Below the pieces are notes generated by a model, which saw only the letters and a list, made by a program, of their open reading frames with translations, had not been told where the DNA came from and made no database searches. The translations under genes and the position numbers were made by a program. From Rhizobium sp. P40RR-XXII (GTDB lineage Bacteria; Pseudomonadota; Alphaproteobacteria; Rhizobiales; Rhizobiaceae): a stretch of 64,000 nt of DNA. This document shows, one piece after another, positions 42,457-51,933 of the stretch. Within the stretch, counting starts at the first letter, position 1, and each line of letters opens with the position of its first letter. The stretch spans positions 1-64,000 of the forward strand of contig NZ_JABAII010000001.1 in assembly GCF_012641405.1 (NCBI RefSeq), read 5' to 3'.

Positions 42457-43533
42457 TTAGGCTCGTCGCGCCCGCGCAAGCCCGTGCTCGATCAGCCGGC
42501 TGATCAGCTCCGGATAGGAAATGCCCGAGGCGCCCATGGCCTTGGGATACATGCTGATATTGGTGAAGCCGGGCATGGTGTTGATCTCGTTGATGACAAT
42601 GCTTTGATCCGGGCTCTGATCCGGCCGCACAAAGAAATCGACGCGCGCCAAGCCCTCGCATCCGAGCGCGCGAAAACCATCCGCCGCCATGCGCTTCAGC
42701 ACGTCGGCCGTCCCGGCCGGAATATCCGCGGGCACGGTGACGACGGCGCCATCCTGATCGAGATATTTCGCCTCGTAGGAATAGAAGCCGTGCGTCGCCG
42801 CCGTGGCGATCTCGCCCGGCACGGAAACGAAGAGCGTACCGTCAGGCTCTTCCAGAACGGCGCATTCGATCTCGCGGGCGCGCACGAATTCTTCCACCAG
42901 CACCTTGCGGTCATGCCGGAAGGCCTCGGCAAGTGCTGCTTCAAATGCTGCGGCATCCTGCACCTTGCTGACCCCGACCGATGATCCCTGGCGCGTCGGC
43001 TTGACGAAGACGGGCGAACCGAGCGTGGCTGCGATCGCATCGAAATCAGGCTTGTCGCCGCGCGTCAGCGTGACGGAGCGGGCCACCGGCAGGCCGGCCT
43101 CGCGCAGCAGGCGCTTTGCCATGTCCTTGTCGATCGCGTTGGCCGAGCCCAGAATGCCGCAGCCGACGAGGGGCAGGCCGACGATCTGGGCAAGGCCCTG
43201 AATGGAGCCATCCTCGCCGTTCAGCCCATGCAGCACCGGAAACAGCACATCGACCACGGGCAGCTCGTGCGCGCCAGCGCCCTCCAGCGCCATCAGCCGC
43301 CCCTTGCCGCCCGGAACCAGGCAGACTTCCGTGCCCTCATAGGCAATCGGCTCCGGCAGCACGCCGCCCTTTTCCTCCACCAGCAGCCAGCGCCCGGCGC
43401 GATCGATCAGGATCGGAACGATCTCATATCTCGCGCCATCGATCGCCTTGACGACATTGCGGGCCGACATGACGGAAACCTCATGCTCGCTGGACTGACC
43501 GCCAAACAGAACGGCGACGCGTAGTTTCGACAT
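42457..43533 (-). CDS. ddl: D-alanine-D-alanine ligase
   Basis: A 358-residue ATP-grasp ligase. The N-terminal VAVLFGGQSSEHEVSVMSARNV, the central FPVLHGLNGEDGSIQGLAQIVGLPLVGCG (about 97-125), the ATP-grasp region FVKPTRQGSSVGVSK and the C-terminal RVDFFVRPDQ...VINEINTMPGFTNISMYPK carry the substrate- and metal-binding residues. It joins two D-alanines for peptidoglycan precursors. The ~358-residue length matches the DdlA-type group. It is isolated here; the main mur-ddlB cluster is elsewhere. Confidence 0.94.
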   Translation of the reverse strand: MSKLRVAVLFGGQSSEHEVSVMSARNVVKAIDGARYEIVPILIDRAGRWLLVEEKGGVLPEPIAYEGTEVCLVPGGKGRLMALEGAGAHELPVVDVLFPVLHGLNGEDGSIQGLAQIVGLPLVGCGILGSANAIDKDMAKRLLREAGLPVARSVTLTRGDKPDFDAIAATLGSPVFVKPTRQGSSVGVSKVQDAAAFEAALAEAFRHDRKVLVEEFVRAREIECAVLEEPDGTLFVSVPGEIATAATHGFYSYEAKYLDQDGAVVTVPADIPAGTADVLKRMAADGFRALGCEGLARVDFFVRPDQSPDQSIVINEINTMPGFTNISMYPKAMGASGISYPELISRLIEHGLARARRA

Positions 43534-43709
43534 TGAGGGTTGCTCTCCCGGGCCAAGAAGGATGTGATGGGAGAAGGGTTTAAACGGGGGATTGCAGCGG
43601 AATTGGGGTGGGGGCTGCGTTGCGATGGTGCAAAGAGGTACGCCTCGTGCTAGAGACCATCCAAAGGCTTCAATTCTAGTTAGAAGTGACTAGCCAATAT
43701 ATTGATTTA

Positions 43710-44906
43710 TTACTGCTTTTTTTGAGCTAGCCGATAGTGCGCATTGGGATCACGGTCCTTGGGGGTAACAAAGTCAAGAATTCCGCGTTTCGCAAGCCTA
43801 TGGAGTCTATTTTTTGCTGTATGCCAATCAGCGGTACTTAGTATTCTAAGGGCCTGGCTCACGTTAATTTTATGATTTTCCGCAAGATAGTTGATAATTT
43901 TTCGCTCTTCGAGGTCAATGGAAAAAGAAATTGCTTCTCCAAGGATCTTGTAAGCTTCGCTATCCAGTGTATTTGTTCGATTTACAATATCGTTGTACAT
44001 TGTAGCTGTTACGCTAGACGGCGATTCAAGATAAGATATTGGTGGCAGCTTCGCATTTTGCAGTTCGCGTCTTATCCGCTTTGTTCCTTCGCTAATGCAG
44101 CGAACCTCCCCGTATTCACGGAGTACGAACATCAAGAATGGATTTCGAGGCTTATGGATAAAGTTATCCGGGTTTATTGACGGCATAAACGTTCCCGGAT
44201 TTGATATTACTAGACGATCATCAAAGAGTTTGACGAAGATGGGCTGCGTCTTTGCGTGGTAGGATCGGTGCACGCATGCGTTTACCAGCAATTCATACCA
44301 AGCGTCGTGTGGATATTCCGGCACGCTGTAGAATTTGCCATGCCTGAACTCAGTAAATTCGCGAAGATTTGCGTCAATTGTTGCAGCTGCATCTTTAATG
44401 ACATCCAACAGGGATCCTTGGATCATACGATCCTTAATTACATTGTATTCCTTGCCTGATTTCTCCTCATTTCCAACATAACGAAGGAAATGAACATACG
44501 AGCCCGGGAAAACCTGTTGAGGATCCTTTGCAAACATTAATGCGCAAACGTTATTTGGAACGAATTTTCCTTCTCTAACTTTCCCAAGCCGCATTGCTTC
44601 AAGAATATCGATACGGTCAATTTCGTCAGAACCATCACGTGCATCGCGAACGGTTTTAACAAACCTGTCGATGATATTTTGTCGGAAGTCATCTGGCCAT
44701 TCGAGAGGACAAGGCTCAAGCTCAAATGCACGTTCGCCCTTGTTGATCCGGACTTCTTGTTTTTCCGCGTCTGTTAGCTTCCTAGGTCGATCAGACTCGC
44801 GACAATAAGCATCGCCATTTGTAAGTTCTACGAGTTTGTCGTCAACAAAATAGACTCTAACAAGAATGATGAAGTCCTCTTCACCGTTCTTGTTTCTCAC
44901 AGCCAC
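43710..44906 (-). CDS. RecG-like ATP-binding protein, C-terminal part of a split AlbA_2 gene
   Basis: A 398-residue frame, AT-rich compared with all neighbours. Near the start it continues an AlbA_2 (Schlafen AAA_4-like) fold: EEDFIILVRVYFVDDKLVELTNGDAYCRESDRPRKLTDAEKQEV. An RecG/HATPase_c_4-like region follows, with WYELLVNACVHRSYHAKTQPIFVKLFDDRLVISNPGTFMP (about 205-244) and a C-terminal winged helix (about 340-390). Starts at GTG 44906 overlap the preceding frame by 10 bases. The upstream in-frame sequence RFKTRR runs directly into it without a start, which suggests that one gene was split by a frameshift. Confidence 0.75.
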   Translation of the reverse strand: MAVRNKNGEEDFIILVRVYFVDDKLVELTNGDAYCRESDRPRKLTDAEKQEVRINKGERAFELEPCPLEWPDDFRQNIIDRFVKTVRDARDGSDEIDRIDILEAMRLGKVREGKFVPNNVCALMFAKDPQQVFPGSYVHFLRYVGNEEKSGKEYNVIKDRMIQGSLLDVIKDAAATIDANLREFTEFRHGKFYSVPEYPHDAWYELLVNACVHRSYHAKTQPIFVKLFDDRLVISNPGTFMPSINPDNFIHKPRNPFLMFVLREYGEVRCISEGTKRIRRELQNAKLPPISYLESPSSVTATMYNDIVNRTNTLDSEAYKILGEAISFSIDLEERKIINYLAENHKINVSQALRILSTADWHTAKNRLHRLAKRGILDFVTPKDRDPNAHYRLAQKKQ

Positions 44907-45193
44907 CCTTCGTGTTTTGAAGCGACCGCCGGCACAATGATCGCGGTCACGGCACCATCGTTTTCTATTCCGATGGCTACAACGCCGCCCTCGACCGCGG
45001 GACCGTTGCCAAAAGCAGACAGGCAGATAGCAAAAACCTCCGCTTTGGCTCGCGCAGACTTCCGTTCGAATCGCGTATTCTCAGGCTGTTCCGTTATGAA
45101 CTTCCAATCTTCGCTATCAAAAATCTGATCTGGCTTAATTAAAGCATCGACCGTTGATCTTTCTAGGATCTCAAGGAAACTAAGTTGCGTCAT
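44897..45193 (-). CDS. AlbA_2 domain fragment, N-terminal part of the split gene
   Basis: A 98-residue frame. ENTRFERKSARAKAEVFAICLSAFGNGPAVEGGVVAIGIENDGAVTAI is the front half of an AlbA_2 domain (Glu-x-Lys, then SAFGNG...GGVVAIGIEDDG); the rest of that domain is in the next frame (43710-44906). The last residues are unlike the family, as expected after a frameshift. The whole locus is AT-rich and probably acquired by transfer. It could alternatively be a true two-protein operon, but the break falls inside a single domain. Confidence 0.65.
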   Translation of the reverse strand: MTQLSFLEILERSTVDALIKPDQIFDSEDWKFITEQPENTRFERKSARAKAEVFAICLSAFGNGPAVEGGVVAIGIENDGAVTAIIVPAVASKHEGWL

Positions 45194-45436
45194 TGTGAAA
45201 TAATTGAAATGCTCGAGGCGTCCCGAGCTTCTTGTTTATTGCTTGGAAATTGAGATTCTATCATCTCACCCTTGAGATGATTCCTCAAATGACTCGCAGT
45301 TCGCGCGTTCTGCATCGGCTATCATCCGCACCTATCAGTCGATACTAAGAAGCTAGCCTTTAATGGGCGCAACTGGAAGGACCTTATCTATGTAAAGGCC
45401 AAGATGGTGGACGTAGGTTGATGAATTGGGCAAAAC

Positions 45437-45511
45437 TGGTGCTGCTAGAGAGATTTGAACTCTCGGCCTCTCCCTTACCAAGGGAGTGCTCTACCCCTGA
45501 GCTATAGCAGC
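45437..45511 (-). tRNA. tRNA-Thr (GGT)
   Basis: Read on the minus strand the 75 bases fold as a standard cloverleaf with acceptor GCTGCTA / TAGCAGC, D-loop AGCTCAGGGGTAGAGC, anticodon arm CTCCC TTGGTAA GGGAG (anticodon GGT), T-arm GAGAGTTCAAATCTCTC and encoded 3' CCA. It reads ACC and also ACT threonine codons. The AT-rich split gene lies immediately on its 3' side. Confidence 0.95.
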
Positions 45512-45667
45512 ATTCCGTGGCGCCGCTTGAGTGCGCCGTATTGGGCGAGGCGGCTATTGCCATAGGTCGGGGCGGAGTGCAAGCCGCAAATTGCAAGTTC
45601 TGTGAAAGATAGCTGGAAAAAATGTGTCGGTCTTTTGGCGCCTAAGGTTTTCCGCTATGAGGAAGCC

Positions 45668-45940
45668 ATGGGTGCGGACAAGACGAAAATCGATGAAGGG
45701 CAGGCTTTGCAGGGCGGTTCGGTCTCCGGCGAGGCGGGCGAGCCCGTGTGCGGCAAGCAGGTCACGGAAGCGGATCGGCGGCGCGAGCGTGCGGCGCAGA
45801 AGCTGCGCGAGAATCTGGCGCGGCGCAAGCAGCAGGTGCGGGCGCGGCGCGCCGGCCAGGCCGACGAGACGGATGGGCTGCCGGCTGCAAAGGCTGGGGA
45901 TAATGCTGATTCCGCCGCAAAAAGGGACGAATCGCAATGA
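45668..45940 (+). CDS. Small conserved hypothetical protein upstream of murA
   Basis: A 90-residue highly charged protein. The middle, EADRRRERAAQKLRENLARRKQQVRARRAGQADE (about 35-68), forms one long basic helix; the ends are low-complexity. Short proteins with a KLRENL.RRK.Q.RARR segment occur in front of murA in rhizobia. ATG 45668 follows a GAGGAAGCC site. The opposite-strand frame 45554-45937 is the mirror of this one and is rejected. Confidence 0.7.
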   Translation: MGADKTKIDEGQALQGGSVSGEAGEPVCGKQVTEADRRRERAAQKLRENLARRKQQVRARRAGQADETDGLPAAKAGDNADSAAKRDESQ

Positions 45941-46085
45941 TTGATGTCACCCATCATCAAACGAATTGATGCGTTAATCTATTTCGTCTAAAGAGCGCGT
46001 TTTACCAGGTGCACGAAACCTGGCGCCCGCGACTTCAAGGCGCTCGGAACTATCAGGAAAGGCGGGCCTCGCCCGTATTGCTTAT

Positions 46086-47378
46086 ATGGATCGTATCAGG
46101 ATTGTCGGCGGCAACGAGCTTAACGGTATCATTCCGATCTCCGGCGCCAAGAATGCCGCCCTGCCGCTGATGATCGCCTCGCTTCTGACAAGCGATACGC
46201 TGACGCTCGAAAACGTGCCGCATCTGGCCGATGTCGAGCTCTTGATGCGCATCCTCGGCAATCACGGCGTCGATGTCGCCGTCAACGGCCGGCGCGAGCG
46301 CCAGGAAGACGGTTATTCCCGCACGATCCATTTTACCTGCCGCACCATCGTCGATACGACCGCGCCCTATGAACTCGTCGCCAAGATGCGCGCGAGCTTC
46401 TGGGTCATCGGGCCGCTGCTCGCCCGCGAGGGACAGGCGCGCGTGTCGCTGCCGGGCGGCTGCGCCATCGGCACGCGTCCGGTCGATTTGTTCATCGAAG
46501 GTCTTGAGGCGCTCGGCGCCACGATGGAAATCGATGCCGGCTATATCAATGCCATCGCGCCCAAGGGCGGCCTCATCGGCGCCCGCTATGTCTTCCCGAA
46601 GGTTTCCGTCGGCGCGACGCATGTGATGATGATGGCGGCCACGCTGGCCCGCGGCACCACGGTCATCGGCAATGCGGCCCGCGAGCCCGAGATCGTCGAT
46701 CTCGCCAACTGCCTGATCGCCATGGGCGCCAAGATTTCCGGCGCCGGCACCAGCACGATTACCATCGAGGGCGTCACCTCGCTCTCCGGCGCCCGTCACC
46801 GCGTGCTGCCCGACCGGATCGAGACAGGCACCTATGCCATGGCCGTCGCCATGGCCGGCGGTGACGTCACGCTTGAAAATACCGATATGGCGCTGCTCGA
46901 CACGGCGCTCGAAAGCCTGCGCCGCGCCGGTGCTACGATTTCGCCGACCAACAGCGGTATCCGCGTCATGCGCAATGGCGGCGGCATCAAGCCGGTCGAC
47001 GTCGTCACCGATCCGTTCCCGGGCTTCCCGACCGACCTGCAGGCGCAGTTCATGGCGCTGATGACCCGCTCCGGCGGCATTTCTCACATCACCGAGACCA
47101 TCTTCGAAAACCGCTTCATGCATGTGCAGGAGCTTGCCCGCCTCGGCGCGAAGATCTCTCTGTCAGGCCAGACCGCCCGCATCGAGGGCGTCGAGAAGCT
47201 GAAGGGCGCGCCCGTCATGGCAACGGACCTTCGTGCTTCCGTCTCGCTGGTCATCGCCGGCCTTGCCGCCGAAGGCGAGACGCTGGTGTCGCGCATCTAT
47301 CATCTCGATCGCGGCTTCGAGCGGCTGGAAGACAAGCTGACGCGCTGCGGCGCCGTCGTCGAGCGCATCAGCGACTAA
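46086..47378 (+). CDS. murA: UDP-N-acetylglucosamine 1-carboxyvinyltransferase
   Basis: A 430-residue MurA. The start [28 protein letters not shown] contains the Lys-Asn pair (22-23) that binds substrate. [16 protein letters not shown] contains the fosfomycin-reactive Cys 126, and [38 protein letters not shown] is the conserved C-terminal segment. It commits UDP-GlcNAc to peptidoglycan by transfer of enolpyruvate. It opens a conserved run of genes ending with tRNA-Phe. Confidence 0.95.
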   Translation: MDRIRIVGGNELNGIIPISGAKNAALPLMIASLLTSDTLTLENVPHLADVELLMRILGNHGVDVAVNGRRERQEDGYSRTIHFTCRTIVDTTAPYELVAKMRASFWVIGPLLAREGQARVSLPGGCAIGTRPVDLFIEGLEALGATMEIDAGYINAIAPKGGLIGARYVFPKVSVGATHVMMMAATLARGTTVIGNAAREPEIVDLANCLIAMGAKISGAGTSTITIEGVTSLSGARHRVLPDRIETGTYAMAVAMAGGDVTLENTDMALLDTALESLRRAGATISPTNSGIRVMRNGGGIKPVDVVTDPFPGFPTDLQAQFMALMTRSGGISHITETIFENRFMHVQELARLGAKISLSGQTARIEGVEKLKGAPVMATDLRASVSLVIAGLAAEGETLVSRIYHLDRGFERLEDKLTRCGAVVERISD

Positions 47379-47616
47379 GTCCTATCGCGGCCTTGCGGAA
47401 CAGTTTCCCGCTTTTGTGCCTGTCGCTGTCGCAAAACCGCGACATGGGTTTGCGCGGCGTGCCTTAATTCCATCCGATGGCGCCAAGAGAGCGGGCAAGC
47501 CCGTTTTCTTCGGTTGCGTCTTTTGCGCTCGCATCCTATGTCCACAGAAGGGAAGCGCTGGAAACGGCGTTTCGCCGGCGCATTTTTCTGGTGGCGTGAT
47601 CGGGGATAAAGGACGA

Positions 47617-48060
47617 ATGAGCGATCTCAAGCTAATGGCACTCGACACCGAGGACCTGGATGTCATTTCTGCCTATATGCAGGATAGCGTCTTCAAGGTC
47701 GGCGACATGTCCTATGCGCCGAAGCAGGAGCAGTTTTCGCTCGCGGCCAACCGCTTCGGCTGGGAGCAATCGGATCAGCGCCGCAAGCCTTACGAACGCC
47801 ATCGTTCCGCGCTGGTGTTCAAGCGCGTGCAGGCCGTGCGCTCCAACGGCATCGACCGGCGCAACGGCGACGAGGTGCTGTCGCTGCTCGCCATCCGCTT
47901 CGATCAGCGGGGCGACGGGCCTGACGGCACGATCGAGCTTGCCCTTGCCGGCAAGGCCACGATTGCGCTCGATGTCGAATGCATCGAGGCCCAGCTCGCG
48001 GATATCGGCGGCGCGTGGGAAACGGCGCATAAGCCCCGGCATCCGGATGCGGGCATATAG
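47617..48060 (+). CDS. DUF2948 family protein
   Basis: A 147-residue protein with the DUF2948 pattern LKLMALDTEDLDVISAYMQDSVFKVGDMSYAPKQEQFSLAANRFGWE (1-50) and the final IALDVECIEAQLADIGGAWETAHKPRHPD. Its function is unknown. In rhizobia and relatives it lies between murA and hisD as here. ATG 47617 follows AAAGGACGA; the longer upstream frame is unsupported. Confidence 0.88.
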   Translation: MSDLKLMALDTEDLDVISAYMQDSVFKVGDMSYAPKQEQFSLAANRFGWEQSDQRRKPYERHRSALVFKRVQAVRSNGIDRRNGDEVLSLLAIRFDQRGDGPDGTIELALAGKATIALDVECIEAQLADIGGAWETAHKPRHPDAGI

Positions 48061-48118
48061 GCTTGTAACCGTTGGATACGGCCGCTGAAGGCGGTCTCGA
48101 TGGAAGGGAATATCAGCA

Positions 48119-49417
48119 TTGGCTATCTGGCTGGATCAGGCGTCGGAAGGGTTCGAGCAGCAGTTCGCCGCTTTCCTGACGACCAAGCGGGAAGTGTCCG
48201 AGGATGTGAATGCCGTGGTGCGCGGCATCATCGATGATGTGCGCGCGCGCGGCGATGCGGCCCTTGCTCACTATTCCAAGAAATTCGAGGGCATCGATTT
48301 CGCCACGACGCCGATGCGCGTCGGCGAAGCGGAGATCGATGCCGCCGTTGCCGCCGTTCCGGCCGAGGTGCTTGGAGCGCTGAAGGTCGCCGCCATCCGC
48401 ATCGAATCGCATCACCGCCGGCAGCTGCCGAAGGACGATATCTATGAGGACGATCTCGGCGTCGGCTTGGGGTCGCGCTGGACGGCGATCGAGGCTGTCG
48501 GTCTCTATGTGCCCGGTGGCACGGCGAGCTATCCGAGCTCGGTGCTGATGAATGCCGTGCCGGCGAAGGTCGCCGGCGTCGATCGCGTCGTCATCGCCGT
48601 GCCGACCAAGGACGGTGCCGTCAATCCGGCCGTGCTTGCTGCGGCCCGCATGGCCGGCGTCGAGGAAATCTACCGCATCGGCGGCGCGCAGGCGATCGCG
48701 GCGCTCGCCTATGGCACCGAGACGATCGAGCCGGTCTATAAGATCACCGGTCCCGGCAACGCCTATGTGGCGGCCGCCAAGCGCCAGGTGTTCGGCACCG
48801 TCGGCATCGACATGATCGCCGGGCCTTCGGAAGTGCTCGTCATTGCCGACAAGAACAACGATCCGGATTGGATCGCCGCCGATCTTCTGGCGCAGGCCGA
48901 GCATGACGAAAGCGCCCAATCGATCCTGATTACCGACGATGCCGAATTCGGCAGGGCCGTGGAGGCGGCGGTCGAACGGCAGCTGAAGCGGCTCAGCCGC
49001 TCGCAGACGGCGGCGGCGAGCTGGCGGGATTTCGGCGCGGTCATCCTGGTCGCCGACCTGAAGAAGGCCATTCCGCTTGCCAACCGCATTGCGGCCGAGC
49101 ATCTGGAACTTGCGGTCGACGATCCCGAGCCGCTGCTTGCCGGTGTGCGCAATGCCGGTGCGATCTTCGTCGGCCGTCATACGCCCGAGGTGATCGGCGA
49201 TTATGTTGGCGGCTCGAACCATGTGCTGCCGACGGCCCGCTCCGCGCGGTTTTCCTCCGGACTTTCCGTGCTGGATTTCGTCAAGCGCACCTCGATCCTG
49301 CGGCTTGGGTCGGAGCAGCTTCGCGCACTTGGGCCGGCGGCGATCGCGCTTGCCAATTCCGAGGGGCTGGATGCACATGCGCGATCGGTCGCGATCCGCC
49401 TCAATCTCGAGGGGTAA
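48119..49417 (+). CDS. hisD: Histidinol dehydrogenase
   Basis: A 432-residue HisD. The conserved segments include VGLYVPGGTASYPSSVLMNAVPAKVAG (about 128-154), KITGPGNAYVAAAKR (about 211-225), GIDMIAGPSEVLVIAD, the zinc-ligand part LLAQAEHDESAQSILIT (about 261-277) and the C-terminal HTPEVIGDYVGGSNHVLPT. It performs the last two oxidations to L-histidine. Translation probably begins at TTG 48119 after GGAAGGGA, because the nearest ATG (48100) is in another frame. Confidence 0.94.
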   Translation: MAIWLDQASEGFEQQFAAFLTTKREVSEDVNAVVRGIIDDVRARGDAALAHYSKKFEGIDFATTPMRVGEAEIDAAVAAVPAEVLGALKVAAIRIESHHRRQLPKDDIYEDDLGVGLGSRWTAIEAVGLYVPGGTASYPSSVLMNAVPAKVAGVDRVVIAVPTKDGAVNPAVLAAARMAGVEEIYRIGGAQAIAALAYGTETIEPVYKITGPGNAYVAAAKRQVFGTVGIDMIAGPSEVLVIADKNNDPDWIAADLLAQAEHDESAQSILITDDAEFGRAVEAAVERQLKRLSRSQTAAASWRDFGAVILVADLKKAIPLANRIAAEHLELAVDDPEPLLAGVRNAGAIFVGRHTPEVIGDYVGGSNHVLPTARSARFSSGLSVLDFVKRTSILRLGSEQLRALGPAAIALANSEGLDAHARSVAIRLNLEG

Positions 49418-49420
49418 GGC

Positions 49421-49894
49421 ATGGCCAAGGGCGTCTTCCGGCTGAGCGATGTGGTCCTGGACGACACGATCGGCCGCTCGACGCCCGATGTCGAGCATGA
49501 GCGCGCCGTCGCCATTTTCGACCTGATCGAGGAAAACAGTTTCGAGCCGGCCGGGCACAAGGGCGGGCCTTATCTGCTCAAGCTGTCGCTGGTCGACCAG
49601 AAGCTGGTCTTCGACATCCGCATGGAAGATGGTGTCGTCGTCGCCACCCATATCCTGTCGCTCACCCCATTTCGCCGGATCGTGAAGGATTATTTCATGA
49701 TCTGCGAGAGCTATTACGAGGCGATCCGCTCCGCGACCCCCAGCCGCATCGAGGCGATCGACATGGGCCGGCGGGGCATCCACAACGAAGGCTCGCAGAC
49801 GCTGATGGACCGGCTGAACGGCAAGATCACCGTGGATTTCGACACGGCTCGCCGGCTGTTCACGCTCGTCTGCGTGCTCTACTGGCGCGGGTGA
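49421..49894 (+). CDS. UPF0262 family protein
   Basis: A 157-residue UPF0262 protein. The family pattern [65 protein letters not shown] and [24 protein letters not shown] is visible over the whole length. Its function is unknown. It is 3 bases after hisD and overlaps the phosphatase by 4, so all three are one operon. Confidence 0.9.
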   Translation: MAKGVFRLSDVVLDDTIGRSTPDVEHERAVAIFDLIEENSFEPAGHKGGPYLLKLSLVDQKLVFDIRMEDGVVVATHILSLTPFRRIVKDYFMICESYYEAIRSATPSRIEAIDMGRRGIHNEGSQTLMDRLNGKITVDFDTARRLFTLVCVLYWRG

Positions 49895-50367
49895 AGGCCA
49901 TGGAGGAGCCGCAGGCGATCGAGCATATCGGCAAATCCCCCGGCGCCATCCTCTTCATGTGCGGCCTGAATACCATTCGTTCGCCCATGGCCGAAGCGAT
50001 CGCCCGGCAGATGCTGCCGCAGGGCACCTATATCGCCTCAGCGGGAGTGCGGGCCGGCGAGCGCAATCCCTTCGTCGATGTCGTGCTTTCCGAGATGGGG
50101 CTTTCGCTCGGCCGGCGGCAGCCGCAGACCATGGAGGAGCTGGAGGATGATTTCTTCGATGTCATCATCACGCTGTCTCCCGAGGCGCATCATGCCGCGC
50201 TGGAATTGACGCGGGCCAATGCGATCGACGTCATCTATTGGCCGACCATGGACCCCTCCGCGACGGACGGAACCCGCGATCAGGTTCTGGATGCCTATCG
50301 CGGCGTGCGGGACTATCTTCTTGGTCTCATCGAGAGCAGGCTTGTGGAACATCGCGGCTCGCTTTAG
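49891..50367 (+). CDS. Low-molecular-weight phosphatase-family protein (arsenate reductase-like)
   Basis: A 158-residue protein with the active-site P-loop [17 protein letters not shown], giving C-x5-R-S (Cys 24, Arg 30, Ser 31), and an Asp in [11 protein letters not shown] (about 116-126) near the place of the general acid. Proteins of this group are low-molecular-weight tyrosine phosphatases or arsenate reductases. The substrate is undefined. The start is GTG 49891, with ATG 49900 possible. The genes before it are hisD and UPF0262; infA follows. Confidence 0.88.
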   Translation: MKAMEEPQAIEHIGKSPGAILFMCGLNTIRSPMAEAIARQMLPQGTYIASAGVRAGERNPFVDVVLSEMGLSLGRRQPQTMEELEDDFFDVIITLSPEAHHAALELTRANAIDVIYWPTMDPSATDGTRDQVLDAYRGVRDYLLGLIESRLVEHRGSL

Positions 50368-50509
50368 AGCTGCAAATGAAACAAATGCAGAAACCCTTAT
50401 CAACGTGGTTCACAAAACCGCGGCGATTGTGTAGTTTCCGCGCAAATTTCCGGCGACCCAGCCTTTTTATCACGGGCACCGGCCTCAACCGACAGGAAAA
50501 GAAGCTTTA

Positions 50510-50728
50510 ATGCCGAAAGAAGAAGTCCTCGAATTTCCCGGTGTCGTCACCGAACTCCTGCCGAACGCGACGTTTCGCGTGAAGCTGGAAAACGAGCATG
50601 AGATCATCGCCCACACCGCGGGCCGCATGCGCAAGAACCGCATCCGCGTTCTGGCCGGCGACAAGGTGCTGGTGGAAATGACCCCCTACGACCTGACCAA
50701 GGGCCGCATCACCTACCGTTTCAAGTAG
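50510..50728 (+). CDS. infA: Translation initiation factor IF-1
   Basis: A 72-residue protein with the OB-fold pattern of IF-1. [72 protein letters not shown] is full length and essentially standard. It blocks the ribosomal A site during initiation. The gene follows the phosphatase at 142 bases, so it probably has its own promoter. Confidence 0.96.
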   Translation: MPKEEVLEFPGVVTELLPNATFRVKLENEHEIIAHTAGRMRKNRIRVLAGDKVLVEMTPYDLTKGRITYRFK

Positions 50729-50739
50729 TCCGCCGCTCG

Positions 50740-50786
50740 CTGGAGCCGGATGCCGTCGACACTTTTCGGCATCATGCTCCGGAGCC
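50740..50786. repeat. Half of a RIME1-like repeat
   Basis: The stretch CTGGAGCCGGATGCC...CACTTTTCGGCATCATGCTC resembles one palindrome of the mosaic repeats at 13299 and 20463, here degenerate and alone. It lies between infA and maf. Confidence 0.55.
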
Positions 50787-50819
50787 GGCTCTCATTCCCG
50801 CACGACAGGTCGAGATCTG

Positions 50820-51440
50820 ATGGCGTTGAAACACAAGCTGATACTGGCTTCCGGATCGCCGCGTCGCGTCGAGCTCCTGCATCAGTCAGGCATCGAGCCC
50901 GCGCGTCTCATGCCCATGGACATCGATGAGACCCCGAAGAAGTCGGAGCATCCGCGCTCGCTGGCGCGGCGGCTTTCGACCGAGAAGGGCGAGGCGGCGT
51001 ATGCCGCGATCAAGAGCGACGCCGCCTGGCAGGGCAGTTATATTCTCTCGGCCGATACGGTCGTCGCCGTCGGACGGCGCATGCTGCCCAAGGCGGAGTT
51101 CGTCGATGAAGCGTCCGCGGCGCTGCATCTGCTCTCTGGGCGCGGCCATGTCGTCTATACCGGCATCTGCCTGATCACGCCGGACCGCAAGCTGCGCCAG
51201 AAAGTTATCGAGACCAAGGTGCGCTTCAAGCGGCTCTCCGGCCGCGACATCGAAATGTATCTCGCCTCCGGACAATGGCGGGGCAAGGCTGGAGCCTACG
51301 GCATTCAGGGGCTTGCCGGCTCCTTTGTGCAGAAGCTTGTCGGTTCCTACACCAATGTCGTCGGATTGCCGCTTTATGAGACCATGCTGCTGCTCACAGG
51401 CGAGGGATTCGACGTCCACGCCGGATGGCAGGAAGGATAG
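50820..51440 (+). CDS. maf: Maf-like nucleotide pyrophosphatase
   Basis: A 206-residue Maf/HAM1-fold protein. [21 protein letters not shown] (6-26) is the substrate-binding loop, [19 protein letters not shown] carries the catalytic Asp, and [33 protein letters not shown] is the C-terminal signature. Such proteins hydrolyse dTTP, UTP or modified nucleotides. It overlaps nothing and is followed by yacG at 5 bases. Confidence 0.93.
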   Translation: MALKHKLILASGSPRRVELLHQSGIEPARLMPMDIDETPKKSEHPRSLARRLSTEKGEAAYAAIKSDAAWQGSYILSADTVVAVGRRMLPKAEFVDEASAALHLLSGRGHVVYTGICLITPDRKLRQKVIETKVRFKRLSGRDIEMYLASGQWRGKAGAYGIQGLAGSFVQKLVGSYTNVVGLPLYETMLLLTGEGFDVHAGWQEG

Positions 51441-51445
51441 CAGTC

Positions 51446-51661
51446 ATGACAAAGGGTGAGGATATCAAGGTTGGTGCGAAGGTCGAGCCGCTGCGCAAGA
51501 CGCGTGCTTGCGCGGAATGTGGCCGCCCTTCGGTGCGCGAACACTATCCCTTCTGCTCGGATCGCTGCCGTTCCGTCGATCTTTCGCGTTGGCTCAACGG
51601 CTCCTATGCCATCCCCGTGACCGAAGACGAGACGAAGGCCGAAGGTTCCGATCAGGACTGA
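51446..51661 (+). CDS. yacG: DNA gyrase inhibitor YacG
   Basis: A 71-residue zinc protein. ACAECGRPS and FCSDRCRSVDLSRWLNGSYAIP supply four Cys ligands (22, 25, 37, 41) and the conserved C-terminal tail. YacG binds GyrB and inhibits supercoiling. It is in the same operon as maf. ATG 51446 follows AAGGATAGCA. Confidence 0.93.
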   Translation: MTKGEDIKVGAKVEPLRKTRACAECGRPSVREHYPFCSDRCRSVDLSRWLNGSYAIPVTEDETKAEGSDQD

Positions 51662-51857
51662 ACGCGGCTTTCCAACGCCACTCGACCTTACGAACTCCTT
51701 CATTTTGTTCGCGAATTGCCAAAACTCGATTTCCTGTTAAAAAAGAGTCATTTGCGGCTGGACATGGGCGAACAAGATGCTATAACCCCGCTCGCTTCCG
51801 GGGCGAACCAACCGCCCGGCGCCCTTCAAGGCTCTTTCTTCGACGCGAAGCACGGAT

Positions 51858-51933
51858 GCCCAGATAGCTCAGTTGGTAGAGCAGCGGATTGAAAATCCGC
51901 GTGTCGCTGGTTCGATTCCGGCTCTGGGCACCA
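51858..51933 (+). tRNA. tRNA-Phe (GAA)
   Basis: A 76-base tRNA. It has acceptor GCCCAGA / TCTGGGC, D-arm TAGCTCAGTTGGTAGAGCA, anticodon arm GCGGATTGAAAATCCGC with anticodon GAA, T-arm CTGGTTCGATTCCGG and encoded CCA. A short T-rich stretch (CTTTTCTCC) follows. It ends the conserved cluster. Confidence 0.96.

Noticed and set aside
43648-43656. TGCTAGAGA, also present in the tRNA-Thr 3' half (45443-45451), as a possible attachment site
   Set aside because: Nine bases is expected by chance at this distance, and no integrase is present between them.
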